From DATBRC01 sp036560485 (lineage in GTDB: Bacteria; Pseudomonadota; Gammaproteobacteria; Burkholderiales; Burkholderiaceae_D): a stretch of 64,000 bases of DNA. Positions 1 to 8,325 of the stretch are shown here, piece by piece. Location of the stretch: assembly GCA_036560485.1 (NCBI GenBank), contig DATBRC010000057.1:124001-188000 (forward strand). Reading direction: 5' to 3'. A program made the translations under genes and the position numbers. Within the stretch, counting starts at the first letter, position 1. Every line of letters begins with the position of its first letter. The notes beneath the pieces are model-generated. The model was not told the origin of the DNA, searched no databases, and saw only the letters and a program-made list of their open reading frames with translations.

Positions 1-1
1 T

Positions 2-631
2 CTTTTTGAAGATGCGGTGATCAACGTCAAACTTGCGCCGATGAGCAGCCCGCCGATCGAACCCAAATCAACATTGTCGCTGGTGCGCGAGCCCGGCATC
101 AGTGAAATGGGCAGCAAGCTGGTGCAACAAATTGAACCGGTGCTGGTGGAAGCACGGCAGGCAGTTGCATCGATCAACGATCCGAAAGGCGACGTGCATC
201 GCCTGCTTGACAATGCCAATGGCGCAGTGAACCGGATCGGCGAGGCCGGCGCACAGTTTGCCAAGGCAGGTGCGCAATTCACCAAGACAAGCGATCAGTT
301 CCATGAGTTGGCGCTGCAAAGCCAGGCGCTGGTGGCGGAAGACAAGGAAAAGGCAGGCAAGCTGCTGGATGGCGGCAACGCGGCCATCGCACAGATCAAT
401 GGCACCCTGCCCGCATTGCTGAAGCAAATCGAAGCGTCTCTGCAGAATGTCGAAGCGGCGACCATTGACCTCAAGCGCGTGACGAACGAATCTGCGGTAA
501 CGGTTCCTCCCATGCTCAAGGATGGAAAGGACATCATCGGCGCGGCGAAAAGCAGCTGGCCGATCAGTAACATGATGGACCAGCCGGAAGAAAAAACACT
601 CACGCCTGACAGCTATGTGCCGAAAAAATAA
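2..631 (+). CDS. MCE/MlaD-type lipid transport protein, C-terminal part
   Basis: Open reading frame already running at the left edge, so the true start lies outside the window; about 209 residues are visible. The usual N-terminal membrane anchor and MCE domain are missing from view. What is seen is a long helical, Ala/Gln-rich region (repeated Q-F-x-K-x-G/S patterns near residues 80-100) with coiled-coil character, typical of the tail after the MCE domain. MCE proteins sit in the periplasm, anchored to the inner membrane, and carry phospholipids for an MlaE/MlaF ABC transporter. The call depends mainly on context: a lipoprotein and an MlaE-type permease follow in the same operon. The stop overlaps the next start by 17 bases. 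An ATPase gene is expected further left. Confidence 0.7.
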   Translation, partial: LFEDAVINVKLAPMSSPPIEPKSTLSLVREPGISEMGSKLVQQIEPVLVEARQAVASINDPKGDVHRLLDNANGAVNRIGEAGAQFAKAGAQFTKTSDQFHELALQSQALVAEDKEKAGKLLDGGNAAIAQINGTLPALLKQIEASLQNVEAATIDLKRVTNESAVTVPPMLKDGKDIIGAAKSSWPISNMMDQPEEKTLTPDSYVPKK

Positions 632-1493
632 ATCAGCTCGCACAGCGTTTGCCCGCATCGGTGTTGCGGGATTGCTGGGCGCAACGCTATTGTTAAGCGG
701 TTGCGGTTCGCCGCCAAAACAACAAAACGCGCGTATCCAGCAAGCGATCCAATCCAATCAGCAGGGCGAAGCCGCTTTTTATCGCGGAGATTATTCGCGC
801 GCGCTGATTTATTTTGAAGAGGCCTTGCGGATCGACCAGGCGATTGAAAATATCGGCGGCGTTGGCGCCAACCGGCTCAATCTTGCAAGGACGTATATTG
901 CGATGGACGATGCTGCACAGGCGCGCCGTCATCTCGATGCGTTGCTGAAAAATCCGCTGGTGACCTATCCTGCCGATCAATTGGCGCAAGCGGCAGCGCT
1001 TGCGTCCACGCTTTATCTTGCCGGCGGCGATGTGAAAGCGGCGCTTGAGCTTGTTGAAAAAGGCCAGGCATGGTGTGCAGGCAGCTGCGGCGCATTGCCG
1101 TCATTGCTGTTGTTGCGTGCGCAGATTGCCTTGCGCTCGGGACGGCCGGATGAAGCGATCGAGCATGCATCCAACGTGTTGCGTCGCCTCGATGGCAATC
1201 AGAAGATGGAAGAAAAAGCCAATGCATTGCGCGTGATCGGTGAAGCGCTGCTGGACAAAAAAAATCCGGCAGAATCGATTGCGCGTTTTGAACAAGCGCT
1301 TGCACTGGATCGCGAAGCCGGCGTACCGCAAAAAATCAGCCTCGATCTGATGTATCTGGGACAAGCCAGCAACCTGGTGAATAAGCATGCAGATGCCAAC
1401 GCCTATTTCCGTCGCGCTGCGGCAGTGCGCACAGCAGCCGGCGACAAGAGCGGTGCCGAGATCGCAGTACGCAACATCGAGCCGAAAGAATGA
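615..1493 (+). CDS. TPR-repeat lipoprotein of the Mla-like operon
   Basis: 292 residues. A lipoprotein signal peptide ends in the lipobox L-S-G-C with the acylated Cys at residue 30, so the mature protein is membrane-anchored in the periplasm, probably in the outer membrane. The rest is helical with TPR-like repeats: A-x-Y-R-G-D-Y-x-x-A-L-x-Y-F near residues 53-68, then others around 90-110, 165-185 and 215-235. It overlaps the MCE gene upstream and its last bases overlap the permease start, so the three are surely co-transcribed. It replaces the MlaB/MlaC-like parts of classical mla operons; a role as periplasmic partner or scaffold for lipid transfer is inference. Confidence 0.75.
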   Translation: MCRKNKSARTAFARIGVAGLLGATLLLSGCGSPPKQQNARIQQAIQSNQQGEAAFYRGDYSRALIYFEEALRIDQAIENIGGVGANRLNLARTYIAMDDAAQARRHLDALLKNPLVTYPADQLAQAAALASTLYLAGGDVKAALELVEKGQAWCAGSCGALPSLLLLRAQIALRSGRPDEAIEHASNVLRRLDGNQKMEEKANALRVIGEALLDKKNPAESIARFEQALALDREAGVPQKISLDLMYLGQASNLVNKHADANAYFRRAAAVRTAAGDKSGAEIAVRNIEPKE

Positions 1494-2281
1494 TCGCCAC
1501 TTCCGCATCGGCCGCACTACACAAAACAAAAAACATCTTCGCACATGGATTTGATGTGCTGGCCAGCTATTTTTCACTGGCGGTCTATGCAATCCTGCAC
1601 ATACGCACACTGAAGATTCATCCGGTACGCAACGTGCTGTATCGGCAAATTTATTTTACCGGTTGGGAATCGCATCGGCCCGTCGCGCTGCTTGCGCTGA
1701 TGTGCGGTGCGCTGGTTACGACGCAAACGATCCGGTTTGCAGGTGGCGACAGTGTGCTGGTTGTGCGCGCGATGGCATGGCTGTTTGTGCGCGAGTTGGG
1801 ACCATTGCTGGCTGCGATGATCATCATTGGCCGCAGCTGTCCGGCGATTGCATCCGAGCTTGCGTTGATGAAGGTGCGCGGCGAGTTGGATTCGTTGCGG
1901 CACATGGGTATCTCGCCGCTCGATTATCTGCTCATTCCACGCATACTCGGCGTTAGTTTGGCATTGGCGGTGCTGACCTTGCTGTTTGAGCTGGTGGCGA
2001 CTATCGGCGGACTTGGCTTCAGTGCGATGTTCCAGAACGTTTCATTCCTTAATCAGATAGGCCGCTTTGTGCTGGTCGTCAATCCGTTTGAATTTCTCGC
2101 GTCAGGCGTGAAGGGATTCATGTTCGGCATGGTGATTTCAGCGATCTCCTGCTTTCACGGCATGAGCGTCGGCACCTCCGTGACCGAAGTGCCGCAAGCG
2201 GTGATCAAAGCCGTCACACGCAGCATGGTGGCAGTGTTCATATGCGATCTTTTGTTATCTGCGCCGCGCTATATTTCGTAA
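1490..2281 (+). CDS. MlaE/YrbE-family ABC transporter permease
   Basis: 263 residues with several hydrophobic segments. The family signature is present: R-E-L-G-P-L-L-A-A near residue 100, then G-R-S-x-x-A-I-A-S-E-L-x-x-M-K-V with a following D-S-L-R-H-M-G, the cytoplasmic coupling loop for the ATPase. MlaE proteins form the membrane part of a lipid transporter moving phospholipid between inner and outer membranes together with MCE proteins. The start overlaps the lipoprotein stop (ATGA). The order here, MCE then lipoprotein then permease, is the reverse of classical mlaFEDCB and resembles betaproteobacterial paralogues. The ATPase is not in view. Confidence 0.88.
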   Translation: MIATSASAALHKTKNIFAHGFDVLASYFSLAVYAILHIRTLKIHPVRNVLYRQIYFTGWESHRPVALLALMCGALVTTQTIRFAGGDSVLVVRAMAWLFVRELGPLLAAMIIIGRSCPAIASELALMKVRGELDSLRHMGISPLDYLLIPRILGVSLALAVLTLLFELVATIGGLGFSAMFQNVSFLNQIGRFVLVVNPFEFLASGVKGFMFGMVISAISCFHGMSVGTSVTEVPQAVIKAVTRSMVAVFICDLLLSAPRYIS

Positions 2282-2308
2282 ATTTGATAGCGTCTTATCT
2301 CATTACAA

Positions 2309-3106
2309 TTACGCAGCAGAGACGCTTTCCAACCCGCTATAGCAACAAGTCGGTTGTCCATCCTGGAATATCATCAGCTCGCCGGGTTTCATCTTTGTCC
2401 AGCGCTCGTTATCCGTCAGCGGTTCGGTCGCGATGATTGCTACGCGATCTTTCGCGGTGGTGAGTTCGCTGAAGTCGACCGTGATATCGTCGTCCACCAA
2501 ATGTGCCGCACCGAACGGCGCTTGCCTGACGATGTAGTGCAGATTGGTCGAGCAATGCGCAGCCAGGAATTTTCCATTCGACAGGATGAAATTGGCGATG
2601 CCGCGCGCAGCAAGATCTTTGGCCAGGTCGACCAAGGTTTCATACAATTCGGTTTCATGTGGCTGTTCTGCAAACCGGTCGGAGAGTTGTTCGAGTATCC
2701 AGCAGAACGTCAATTCGCTATCGGTATCGCCGACCGGCAGGAAACGCGTGCCGTGCAATGCGGGCAGTTTTTTGATTTCGCCATTGTGCGCAAAAATCCA
2801 GTATTGTCCCCACAGCTCGCGCATGAATGGATGCGTGTTGGCCAGCGTCACCGCGCCGACCGTTGCCTTGCGGATGTGTGCGATGACGTTGGTCGATTTG
2901 ATCGGATAGTTGCGCACCAGCGCGGCAATCGGTGACACAGTAGATGCTTGATAATCGAGAAACAGGCGGCATCCTTCCTGTTCAAAAAAAGCAATGCCCC
3001 AACCATCGGCATGATGATCGGTCGCGCCGCCTCTTTTATGAAAACCTTCGAACGAAAAGCAAATGTCGGTTGGCACATTGCAATTCATTCCCATTAATTG
3101 ACACAT
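2309..3106 (-). CDS. Class II glutamine amidotransferase, YafJ family
   Basis: 265 residues, close to the E. coli YafJ length. The protein begins M-C-Q-L-M-G-M-N, which places the N-terminal nucleophile Cys at residue 2, exposed after Met removal. Further GATase II signatures follow: A-D-G-W-G-I-A, A-H-I-R-K-A-T-V-G, F-A-H-N-G-E-I and the G-D-T-D-S-E loop. It should release ammonia from glutamine or a related amide; the physiological substrate of stand-alone YafJ-like enzymes is not established. It is convergent with the permease gene, with 27 bases between the stops. Confidence 0.88.
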   Translation of the reverse strand: MCQLMGMNCNVPTDICFSFEGFHKRGGATDHHADGWGIAFFEQEGCRLFLDYQASTVSPIAALVRNYPIKSTNVIAHIRKATVGAVTLANTHPFMRELWGQYWIFAHNGEIKKLPALHGTRFLPVGDTDSELTFCWILEQLSDRFAEQPHETELYETLVDLAKDLAARGIANFILSNGKFLAAHCSTNLHYIVRQAPFGAAHLVDDDITVDFSELTTAKDRVAIIATEPLTDNERWTKMKPGELMIFQDGQPTCCYSGLESVSAA

Positions 3107-3330
3107 GTTGCTTCCTCAAAAAACTGATTGCATCGTTACATCGTTATTGAAGTCGGTGACAAGCTCATTGAGGTCGGATGTCACACATAAAACAAGTATA
3201 GCGAGCAAATATGTATATGGGGACAAACTGGTGGAATCCTAAGTATTTCCACGTATGTCACCTAACGCACAGACTGCGCTCGCGATCCTGTGTTCTGATT
3301 AGGTGCATCAATAACTATCAGGAGACCGCG

Positions 3331-3378
3331 ATGTATATCGATATCGGCACCATTACATTATTCCTATTATTGTTTTAG
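3331..3378 (+). CDS. Possible 15-residue leader peptide or truncated small membrane protein
   Basis: ATG preceded by a clear ribosome site (CAGGAG, 6-7 bases upstream) opens a 15-codon frame, MYIDIGTITLFLLLF, ending in TAG. The peptide is almost entirely hydrophobic. Its beginning resembles the start of longer one-helix proteins (DUF3309-like), so it may be a truncated copy, or a leader peptide for the small membrane protein at 3460 because a hairpin lies between the two. The ribosome site is the main support for translation. Confidence 0.35.
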   Translation: MYIDIGTITLFLLLF

Positions 3379-3405
3379 TTCTTCTTTTCAGATAATCAAG
3401 GTTAA

Positions 3406-3438
3406 TTGCCTGAAGCAATTTCAAGTTCGCTTCAGCAA
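3406..3438 (+). promoter_or_regulatory. Hairpin between tiny ORF and small membrane protein gene
   Basis: Left arm TTGCCTGAAGC (3406-3416) and right arm GCTTCAGCAA (3429-3438) pair over 10 bp with one bulged C and a 12-base loop. There is no T run, so it is not a plain terminator. It lies just before the ribosome site (AAAGGA, about 3446-3452) of the gene at 3460 and could affect its translation or mRNA stability. Confidence 0.35.
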
Positions 3439-3459
3439 ATGTGCTAAAAGGAATTCACC

Positions 3460-3630
3460 ATGTCATTTCTGATTTATATAATCGGCCTCGCGATTTTGAT
3501 CGGCGGTGTCGCGTGGGCTTTGATCACGGCCGGCGTACCGCAGTTGTATGTGATAATTGCATCCGTGATTTTGTTTGGCTTCGGTATCGTCAGTGGCGTG
3601 GCGCGCACCAGAAATAAAGATCCGAGTTGA
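3460..3630 (+). CDS. Small two-helix membrane protein
   Basis: 56 residues, starting at an ATG 7-9 bases after an AAAGGA ribosome site. Two hydrophobic segments (about residues 3-22 and 28-47) are joined by a short T-A-G-V-P-Q turn, and the tail is polar and basic (R-T-R-N-K-D). This predicts a small inner-membrane hairpin protein. I do not recognise the family; it is not clearly DUF1328. It probably shares a transcript with the tiny ORF at 3331. Confidence 0.6.
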   Translation: MSFLIYIIGLAILIGGVAWALITAGVPQLYVIIASVILFGFGIVSGVARTRNKDPS

Positions 3631-3723
3631 TGTATCGGCGCAAATTAATTTGCCCTAAATAATGAAGGGCAGCTCGATGCCGCCCTCAATATTTTTTGAT
3701 GTTGCTGCTAATGCCGGTGTGCG

Positions 3724-3966
3724 TTATACGATAGGCAATGGCCATCCGAATAAGCTGTGCACCGTTTTGTAGGTGCGATCGAATTGTTCAAATGCGGGCG
3801 GCAGCGGCTTTTCGGCATTTCTTTCCAGCATATCCATATCGCCCGCTTGGTACTTTGATGTGGGTTGCGCTTGCGGCTTGGTTTCACTGTGAACCAAATG
3901 CAGCCTCGTTTCGTTCTTATTTGACGATTTGCCCGAGCCTGTTTTTTTGCCTTTTACCGTTTTCAT
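3724..3966 (-). CDS. Hypothetical basic small protein
   Basis: 80 residues. The start is supported by an AGGGGG ribosome site about 7 bases upstream. The first 40 residues are polar, rich in Lys/Ser/Gln and probably disordered; the C-terminal half (M-L-E-R-N-A-E-K-P-L-P-P and Y-K-T-V-H-S-L-F-G-W-P-L) looks more conserved. No signal peptide or membrane segment is visible. I do not recognise a family and propose no function. Confidence 0.55.
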   Translation of the reverse strand: MKTVKGKKTGSGKSSNKNETRLHLVHSETKPQAQPTSKYQAGDMDMLERNAEKPLPPAFEQFDRTYKTVHSLFGWPLPIV

Positions 3967-4145
3967 TCAAGTCCCCCTGTTGACATGAGCTTGATAAAAT
4001 AATGCTCTTAGGAAATATTTATGTCAACGAAAAGATTTCCTTGTGGAAATTTTGGCCTTTATCAAAATAGCAGGATCCGATGAAACAAGCATCAGAATCT
4101 TATCTAATTACCATTTTTATTGGGCAAAAGCGGGTGGTAAGGACG

Positions 4146-4168
4146 AAAAAAAGCCCGCCGAAGCGGGC
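4146..4168 (-). terminator. Rho-independent terminator of the PHB depolymerase gene
   Basis: Read on the minus strand, GCCCGC-TTCG-GCGGGC is followed by seven T. Perfect 6-bp GC stem, tetraloop and U tract, 34 bases after the stop of the depolymerase gene. Confidence 0.9.
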
Positions 4169-4201
4169 AAGTGTCTGCTGGAGAGCAAAGACAATTTGAA
4201 T

Positions 4202-5722
4202 CTAATTGCAGGTGCCGATCACGTAATATCCAAGCCTGGTCTGGATCAGATTGGTCGCGTCATAGACATCGCCCATGCCCATATATTGGCCTGAACCGCG
4301 CGCGTAATCGAAACCCCACCACATATCGGCACGGCCTTCCAGCCATTGCGTGTAGTTATCGCGCAAGTACGGATCGCAAAGCGGCGGCGTCGCGGCGGTC
4401 GTTTTGCTGACCGTTGCCGAGACCGGACTTTCCACATTCGCGCTGCTGACTGCAGTAACGTAATAATAATATGTGCTGGTTGGCGACAAACCGGAATCGG
4501 CATAGCTGGGCGAAGTCACCAGCGTCGCATTCACTTTGGTAAAGCCGCAACCAGAACAGCTATTGCGATACACGTTGTAACCTGCAGCGCCGCCAACCGG
4601 ATTCCAGTACAACGCGACACGTGAAGCAGAGCTGTCGGCTGCAACGAGGTTGCTTGGCGCGCCAAATGAGCCGCCAGGTGTAGAACTCCAGCCATTGTAG
4701 TTGGCAGCCAGTTTTGTCAGCATCGCCTTGATCATGGCTATTTGCTTGCCGCCTTTTTGCGCGTAATTGCTGCCGTTATAACCCCACCAGTCAAAGCAGG
4801 CATTCGGATTAAGCGGCGCCAACGACGATGAAGTAGCTTGCGGATAAAGAACAATCATGTTGTTCGTATCGGCCCATTGGTTGTAACCTGCATTGGCGTA
4901 AAAGGCATTGCCGACAGCCGCTGCATTTTGCTGGCAGCCATGCAATGCGATATGCACCCTGCATGGTTGTTGAGCAGCACAGGATGCCGGAACGTATGCA
5001 TATCCAGTGGCAGCCATGCTGATATCGGCCGGATAAGCGTAGAACGCCGATTGATTGAATTGCACAATCGTCCCGCTCAACGTGCCAGTGTTTTTAGGAT
5101 TGAGTGCGCCGTAAATATGTTCCAGCAACAAGCCCGCTGCATCGTAGCCGCAATTGTTCACGTATTTGCCACCGCTGGCAGTGCAGGTCGTGCCATAGCT
5201 GGACGTGACCATTGCATGTCCGGCGTTGAGATTGTTTTTGTAATAGATATTGCCGGCATCGGTGTAGTGTTTATAGAAGGTGTACAGCGCATCTTCCACT
5301 GTCGCTTTGATCACGCCGTCGTTATAACCATGAAACATCCAGATCTTTTGTTTGGCAATGTTGACTGTCGGATCGATATAGCCGTAACTCGCCCAGCTAT
5401 TTGTCGTGCTGATCAAGTTCGTCGTAGTTGGTGAGCCGATCATACAGGTGCTTAAAGCTGTATTCATATCATTTTGCGCGCAATCGTAAGGACCGCCAGA
5501 GATGACGCCGACACCTTTAATGATTGATGAATAGGCGATGCCGAATTGCACTGCCATATTAGCGCCCGCAGAAATGCCGGATACCGAAGTCTGGTCGAGC
5601 TTGACGTTATATGCGCCGAGCGTAACGGCATTCGCTTGGGCTGATGCGAGTGCCAACGGCAGCAAACATAAACCTGTGCGGATGTAGGTGAATAATTTTG
5701 AAAATTGGGAATGCTGATGCAT
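4202..5722 (-). CDS. Secreted poly(3-hydroxybutyrate) depolymerase-like esterase, type 2 catalytic domain
   Basis: 506 residues from the ATG at 5722, which has a strong GGAGG site; an in-frame ATG eight codons earlier has none. A signal peptide of about 32 residues ends in A-N-A. The lipase box G-I-S-A-G (Ser51) is near the N terminus, a likely Asp lies in H-G-Y-N-D-G-V, a likely His in N-A-G-H-A-M, and the oxyanion motif L-H-G-C-Q-Q comes last; this order marks type-2 extracellular PHB depolymerases. A fibronectin type III domain (about residues 345-435) and an aromatic-rich C-terminal domain with flanking Cys probably bind the polymer. It should hydrolyse extracellular short-chain polyhydroxyalkanoate. 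It is monocistronic, with its own terminator. Confidence 0.85.
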   Translation of the reverse strand: MHQHSQFSKLFTYIRTGLCLLPLALASAQANAVTLGAYNVKLDQTSVSGISAGANMAVQFGIAYSSIIKGVGVISGGPYDCAQNDMNTALSTCMIGSPTTTNLISTTNSWASYGYIDPTVNIAKQKIWMFHGYNDGVIKATVEDALYTFYKHYTDAGNIYYKNNLNAGHAMVTSSYGTTCTASGGKYVNNCGYDAAGLLLEHIYGALNPKNTGTLSGTIVQFNQSAFYAYPADISMAATGYAYVPASCAAQQPCRVHIALHGCQQNAAAVGNAFYANAGYNQWADTNNMIVLYPQATSSSLAPLNPNACFDWWGYNGSNYAQKGGKQIAMIKAMLTKLAANYNGWSSTPGGSFGAPSNLVAADSSASRVALYWNPVGGAAGYNVYRNSCSGCGFTKVNATLVTSPSYADSGLSPTSTYYYYVTAVSSANVESPVSATVSKTTAATPPLCDPYLRDNYTQWLEGRADMWWGFDYARGSGQYMGMGDVYDATNLIQTRLGYYVIGTCN

Positions 5723-5750
5723 GGTGTCGCCTCCGGTGTATTTCATCTAG

Positions 5751-5820
5751 GTGGAAAAATTCCACTTTTTAATTGGCATTGATGCGTTGACGCATTCTGT
5801 TTGTCTGGAAAAATCTTCCA
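5751..5820. promoter_or_regulatory. Cluster of three palindromes in a divergent promoter region
   Basis: Three inverted repeats lie within 70 bases between the divergent depolymerase and GT41 genes: GTGGAA-AAA-TTCCAC (5751-5765), ATGCGT-TG-ACGCAT (5782-5795) and TGGAA-AAATC-TTCCA (5806-5820). The first and third share TGGAAAAAT and TTCCA. The first starts 29 bases upstream of the depolymerase ATG. They look like operator sites, perhaps for regulated depolymerase expression; no regulator is assigned. Confidence 0.45.
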
Positions 5821-6015
5821 TTAACGCAATATATTTACTTCGCCGATTAGCCAGCATTTGGCTTTCAGGTGTGCGACTGTAAAATGAAAGATGAAGAAGT
5901 GCCACTCACCATATGGAGAGTGACACGCGGGATTCGGTTCAATCAACAGAACTGAGCAAGCCCTGCTGTTTATCAATTGCGCCGCTATTAGCGCTGGTAA
6001 AAAACGAACAAACAC

Positions 6016-7842
6016 ATGAGCAAAATCGGACGTAACGATCCATGCCCTTGCGGCAGCGGGAAAAAATATAAAGCATGTTGCGGCGTAACGGGTTCAGTAT
6101 CGATGCAACAATCTATTCATGCGCCCGTCCCAGGCATGATGGCGCAGGCGCTGCATTTATGCCAGATTGGTATGTTGCGCGAGGCGGAAGTGTTGTATCG
6201 CGATGTGCTGACGATGCATCCGACGAATGCCGATGCGCTCAACAATCTCGGCTTGATTGCAGTACAGAGCGGCCGCCTTGAAGAAGCGCATGACGACTTT
6301 CAACGTGCGATCAAGGTGAATCCAAACCAGGCACTGTTCCATCTCAATCTCGGCAACGTGCTGCAAGATTTGCGGCGCATTGACGATGCACGACGCGCGT
6401 TCAGGCGTTGCATCGAACTGAAGCCGGATTTGCACGAGGCGTACAACAATCTGGCCATACTGTTGCACAAGGAAGGCCATTTGCTTGAAGCAGTCGCGTT
6501 GTTGAAAACGGCGCTGAAGCACAAGCCCGATTTTCCGGAAGCACTCAATAATCTCGGCACCCTGTACAAGGATTTAGGCGAGCTGGATGAAGCCGCAGCC
6601 TGTTTTCGTCGTGCAGTGCAATTGAAACCGGATTACGATGCAGCGCATAGCAATCTGTTGTTTGCACTTAACTATGCACCTGGTTTGAGCCTCGATGATG
6701 TATATCGGGAGCATCTGCAATTCGGCCGGCACTTTGCCGCGCAGCCAAGACCGAACAAAGTGCCGCTTGCTGCACGCAAACTCAAGATCGGTTATGTATC
6801 CGGCGATTTTCGTCAGCACACCGTCGCGTATTTTATCGAACCGGTACTGGCGCATCATGATCGCGATCGTTTTGAAATCATCTGCTATTGCAATAATGCC
6901 GCTGATGAGGTGACAGCGCGTCTGCAGCGCTACGTCGATGGCTGGCGCGATATCCAATTCATGAACGCCCAACAGGCTGCGCAGAAAATCCGTGCCGATG
7001 GCATCGATATTCTGATCGATCTCGCTGGACATACTGCACATAATCGGCTGGATGTATTTGCGCTGCGTCCAGCAGCGTTGCAATTATCCTGGCTTGGTTA
7101 CTTCAACACGACGGGTTTGCAGTCGATAGATTATCTGGTGTCTGATCCGGTGTCATCGCCGCCTGATGACTTGCAACGCTTTAGCGAAACGATGTTGCGG
7201 CTTCCACATGTGCGGCTGTGCTATCAAGCGCCCGACTATGCGCCTGAGCCCTCTGCACTACCGGCACTGCATAACGGCACGATTACATTTGGCAGTTTCA
7301 ACTTGCTGACCAAATTGAACGATGAAGTGATTGCGCTATGGTCACAGATCTTGATGCGGATTCCACACAGTCGTTTGCTGCTGAAGAGCCGCAGTTTTGA
7401 CGAATCGGCGATGCAGACACGCTTTATCGAAAAATTCAATCGTCATGGCATCGCGCGCGAACGCTTGATCTTGCGCACCCATTCGCCGCACGCCGATATG
7501 CTGGCCGAATATGCGGACATGGATATCGCGCTTGACCCGTTCCCATTCAATGGCGGACTGACGACATGCGAAGCGTTGTGGCAAGGCGTGCCGGTATTGG
7601 CGTTGCGTGGCGAAGCATTGATCGGACGGCAATCGGCTAGTTTTTTGGCGGCGCTGGGGATGGATGATTGGATTGCGGAGTCGAAGCAGGACTATATTGA
7701 TAGGGCAATCGAGCATGCATCGAATTTTGCGGTATTGGCGAAAGTGCGTGCAGCGTTGCGTGAAAAAATGCGTTGCTCGCCGATTTGTGATGCACGTGGA
7801 TTTACGCGGGATCTTGAGACCCTGCTCATGTCTGTATATTAA
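6016..7842 (+). CDS. SEC-C / TPR / GT41 (O-GlcNAc transferase-like) protein
   Basis: 608 residues in three parts. Residues 5-22 form a SEC-C zinc motif (Cys 10, 12, 21, 22) as at the SecA C terminus. About residues 35-230 are five or more TPR units (A-L-N-N-L-G, A-Y-N-N-L-A, A-L-N-N-L-G repeats). About residues 255-608 are the split catalytic region of family GT41: G-Y-V-S-G-D-F, L-I-D-L-A-G-H-T, L-R-P-A-x-x-Q-x-x-W-L-G-Y, F-G-S-F-N, and D-P-F-P-F-N-G-G. GT41 enzymes transfer a sugar, classically GlcNAc, to Ser/Thr of proteins. No signal peptide, so it should be cytosolic. The target is unknown; the SEC-C part suggests binding to SecB or ribosomes. Confidence 0.85.
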   Translation: MSKIGRNDPCPCGSGKKYKACCGVTGSVSMQQSIHAPVPGMMAQALHLCQIGMLREAEVLYRDVLTMHPTNADALNNLGLIAVQSGRLEEAHDDFQRAIKVNPNQALFHLNLGNVLQDLRRIDDARRAFRRCIELKPDLHEAYNNLAILLHKEGHLLEAVALLKTALKHKPDFPEALNNLGTLYKDLGELDEAAACFRRAVQLKPDYDAAHSNLLFALNYAPGLSLDDVYREHLQFGRHFAAQPRPNKVPLAARKLKIGYVSGDFRQHTVAYFIEPVLAHHDRDRFEIICYCNNAADEVTARLQRYVDGWRDIQFMNAQQAAQKIRADGIDILIDLAGHTAHNRLDVFALRPAALQLSWLGYFNTTGLQSIDYLVSDPVSSPPDDLQRFSETMLRLPHVRLCYQAPDYAPEPSALPALHNGTITFGSFNLLTKLNDEVIALWSQILMRIPHSRLLLKSRSFDESAMQTRFIEKFNRHGIARERLILRTHSPHADMLAEYADMDIALDPFPFNGGLTTCEALWQGVPVLALRGEALIGRQSASFLAALGMDDWIAESKQDYIDRAIEHASNFAVLAKVRAALREKMRCSPICDARGFTRDLETLLMSVY

Positions 7843-7919
7843 TTCCATATTAGAAGCATTACGGCATGGCTTGCATCAAGCTACAATGAAGATACTGGAA
7901 TTGTTGCGAGTCCCTTCTC

Positions 7920-8231
7920 ATGTCAGAAATAGTTAACCCATGCTTGAATTGCGGTGCCTGCTGCGCCACTTTCCGAGTATCTTTTTATTGGGCTGAGTCG
8001 ACTGCAACGGGCCTGCCGGACCGGCTCACTGAAAAAATAAATTCTTTCTATAGTTGCATGGCAGGCACCAATCAACCGTCGCCACGTTGTCATGCGCTTG
8101 AAGGCGCTATCGGCGAACGCGTTGCGTGCACTGTTTACGACCAACGGACATCGCCTTGTCGTGAATTGCAAGCGGGAGATGAAAAATGCAACAAAGCCCG
8201 AGCCAAGCATGGCTTGCCGCCGTTAAAATAG
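7920..8231 (+). CDS. YkgJ-family cysteine-cluster protein
   Basis: 103 residues. The N-terminal C-L-N-C-G-A-C-C motif (residues 8-15) with later Cys in Y-S-C, P-R-C-H-A-L, V-A-C-T-V-Y and S-P-C-R-E-L matches the Fe-S or zinc-binding YkgJ family (putative zinc- or iron-chelating domain). Members are linked loosely to protein or metal maturation; the biochemical role is not settled. It lies 77 bases after the GT41 gene on the same strand, so co-transcription is possible. Confidence 0.85.
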   Translation: MSEIVNPCLNCGACCATFRVSFYWAESTATGLPDRLTEKINSFYSCMAGTNQPSPRCHALEGAIGERVACTVYDQRTSPCRELQAGDEKCNKARAKHGLPPLK

Positions 8232-8325
8232 TGTTCAATATCATTTCAAAATAGTTACTGCGGTTCTCCAGATATCCGTGGCATCAGGTTTTTGGTATTT
8301 ACACTAACGTTCTTCGGAGCTTTCC

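Noticed and set aside
68..757. Long open frame on the minus strand opposite the MCE gene
   Set aside because: It mirrors the coding strand, is rich in Arg/Cys/His and has no ribosome site; the plus-strand operon with overlapping genes explains the region.
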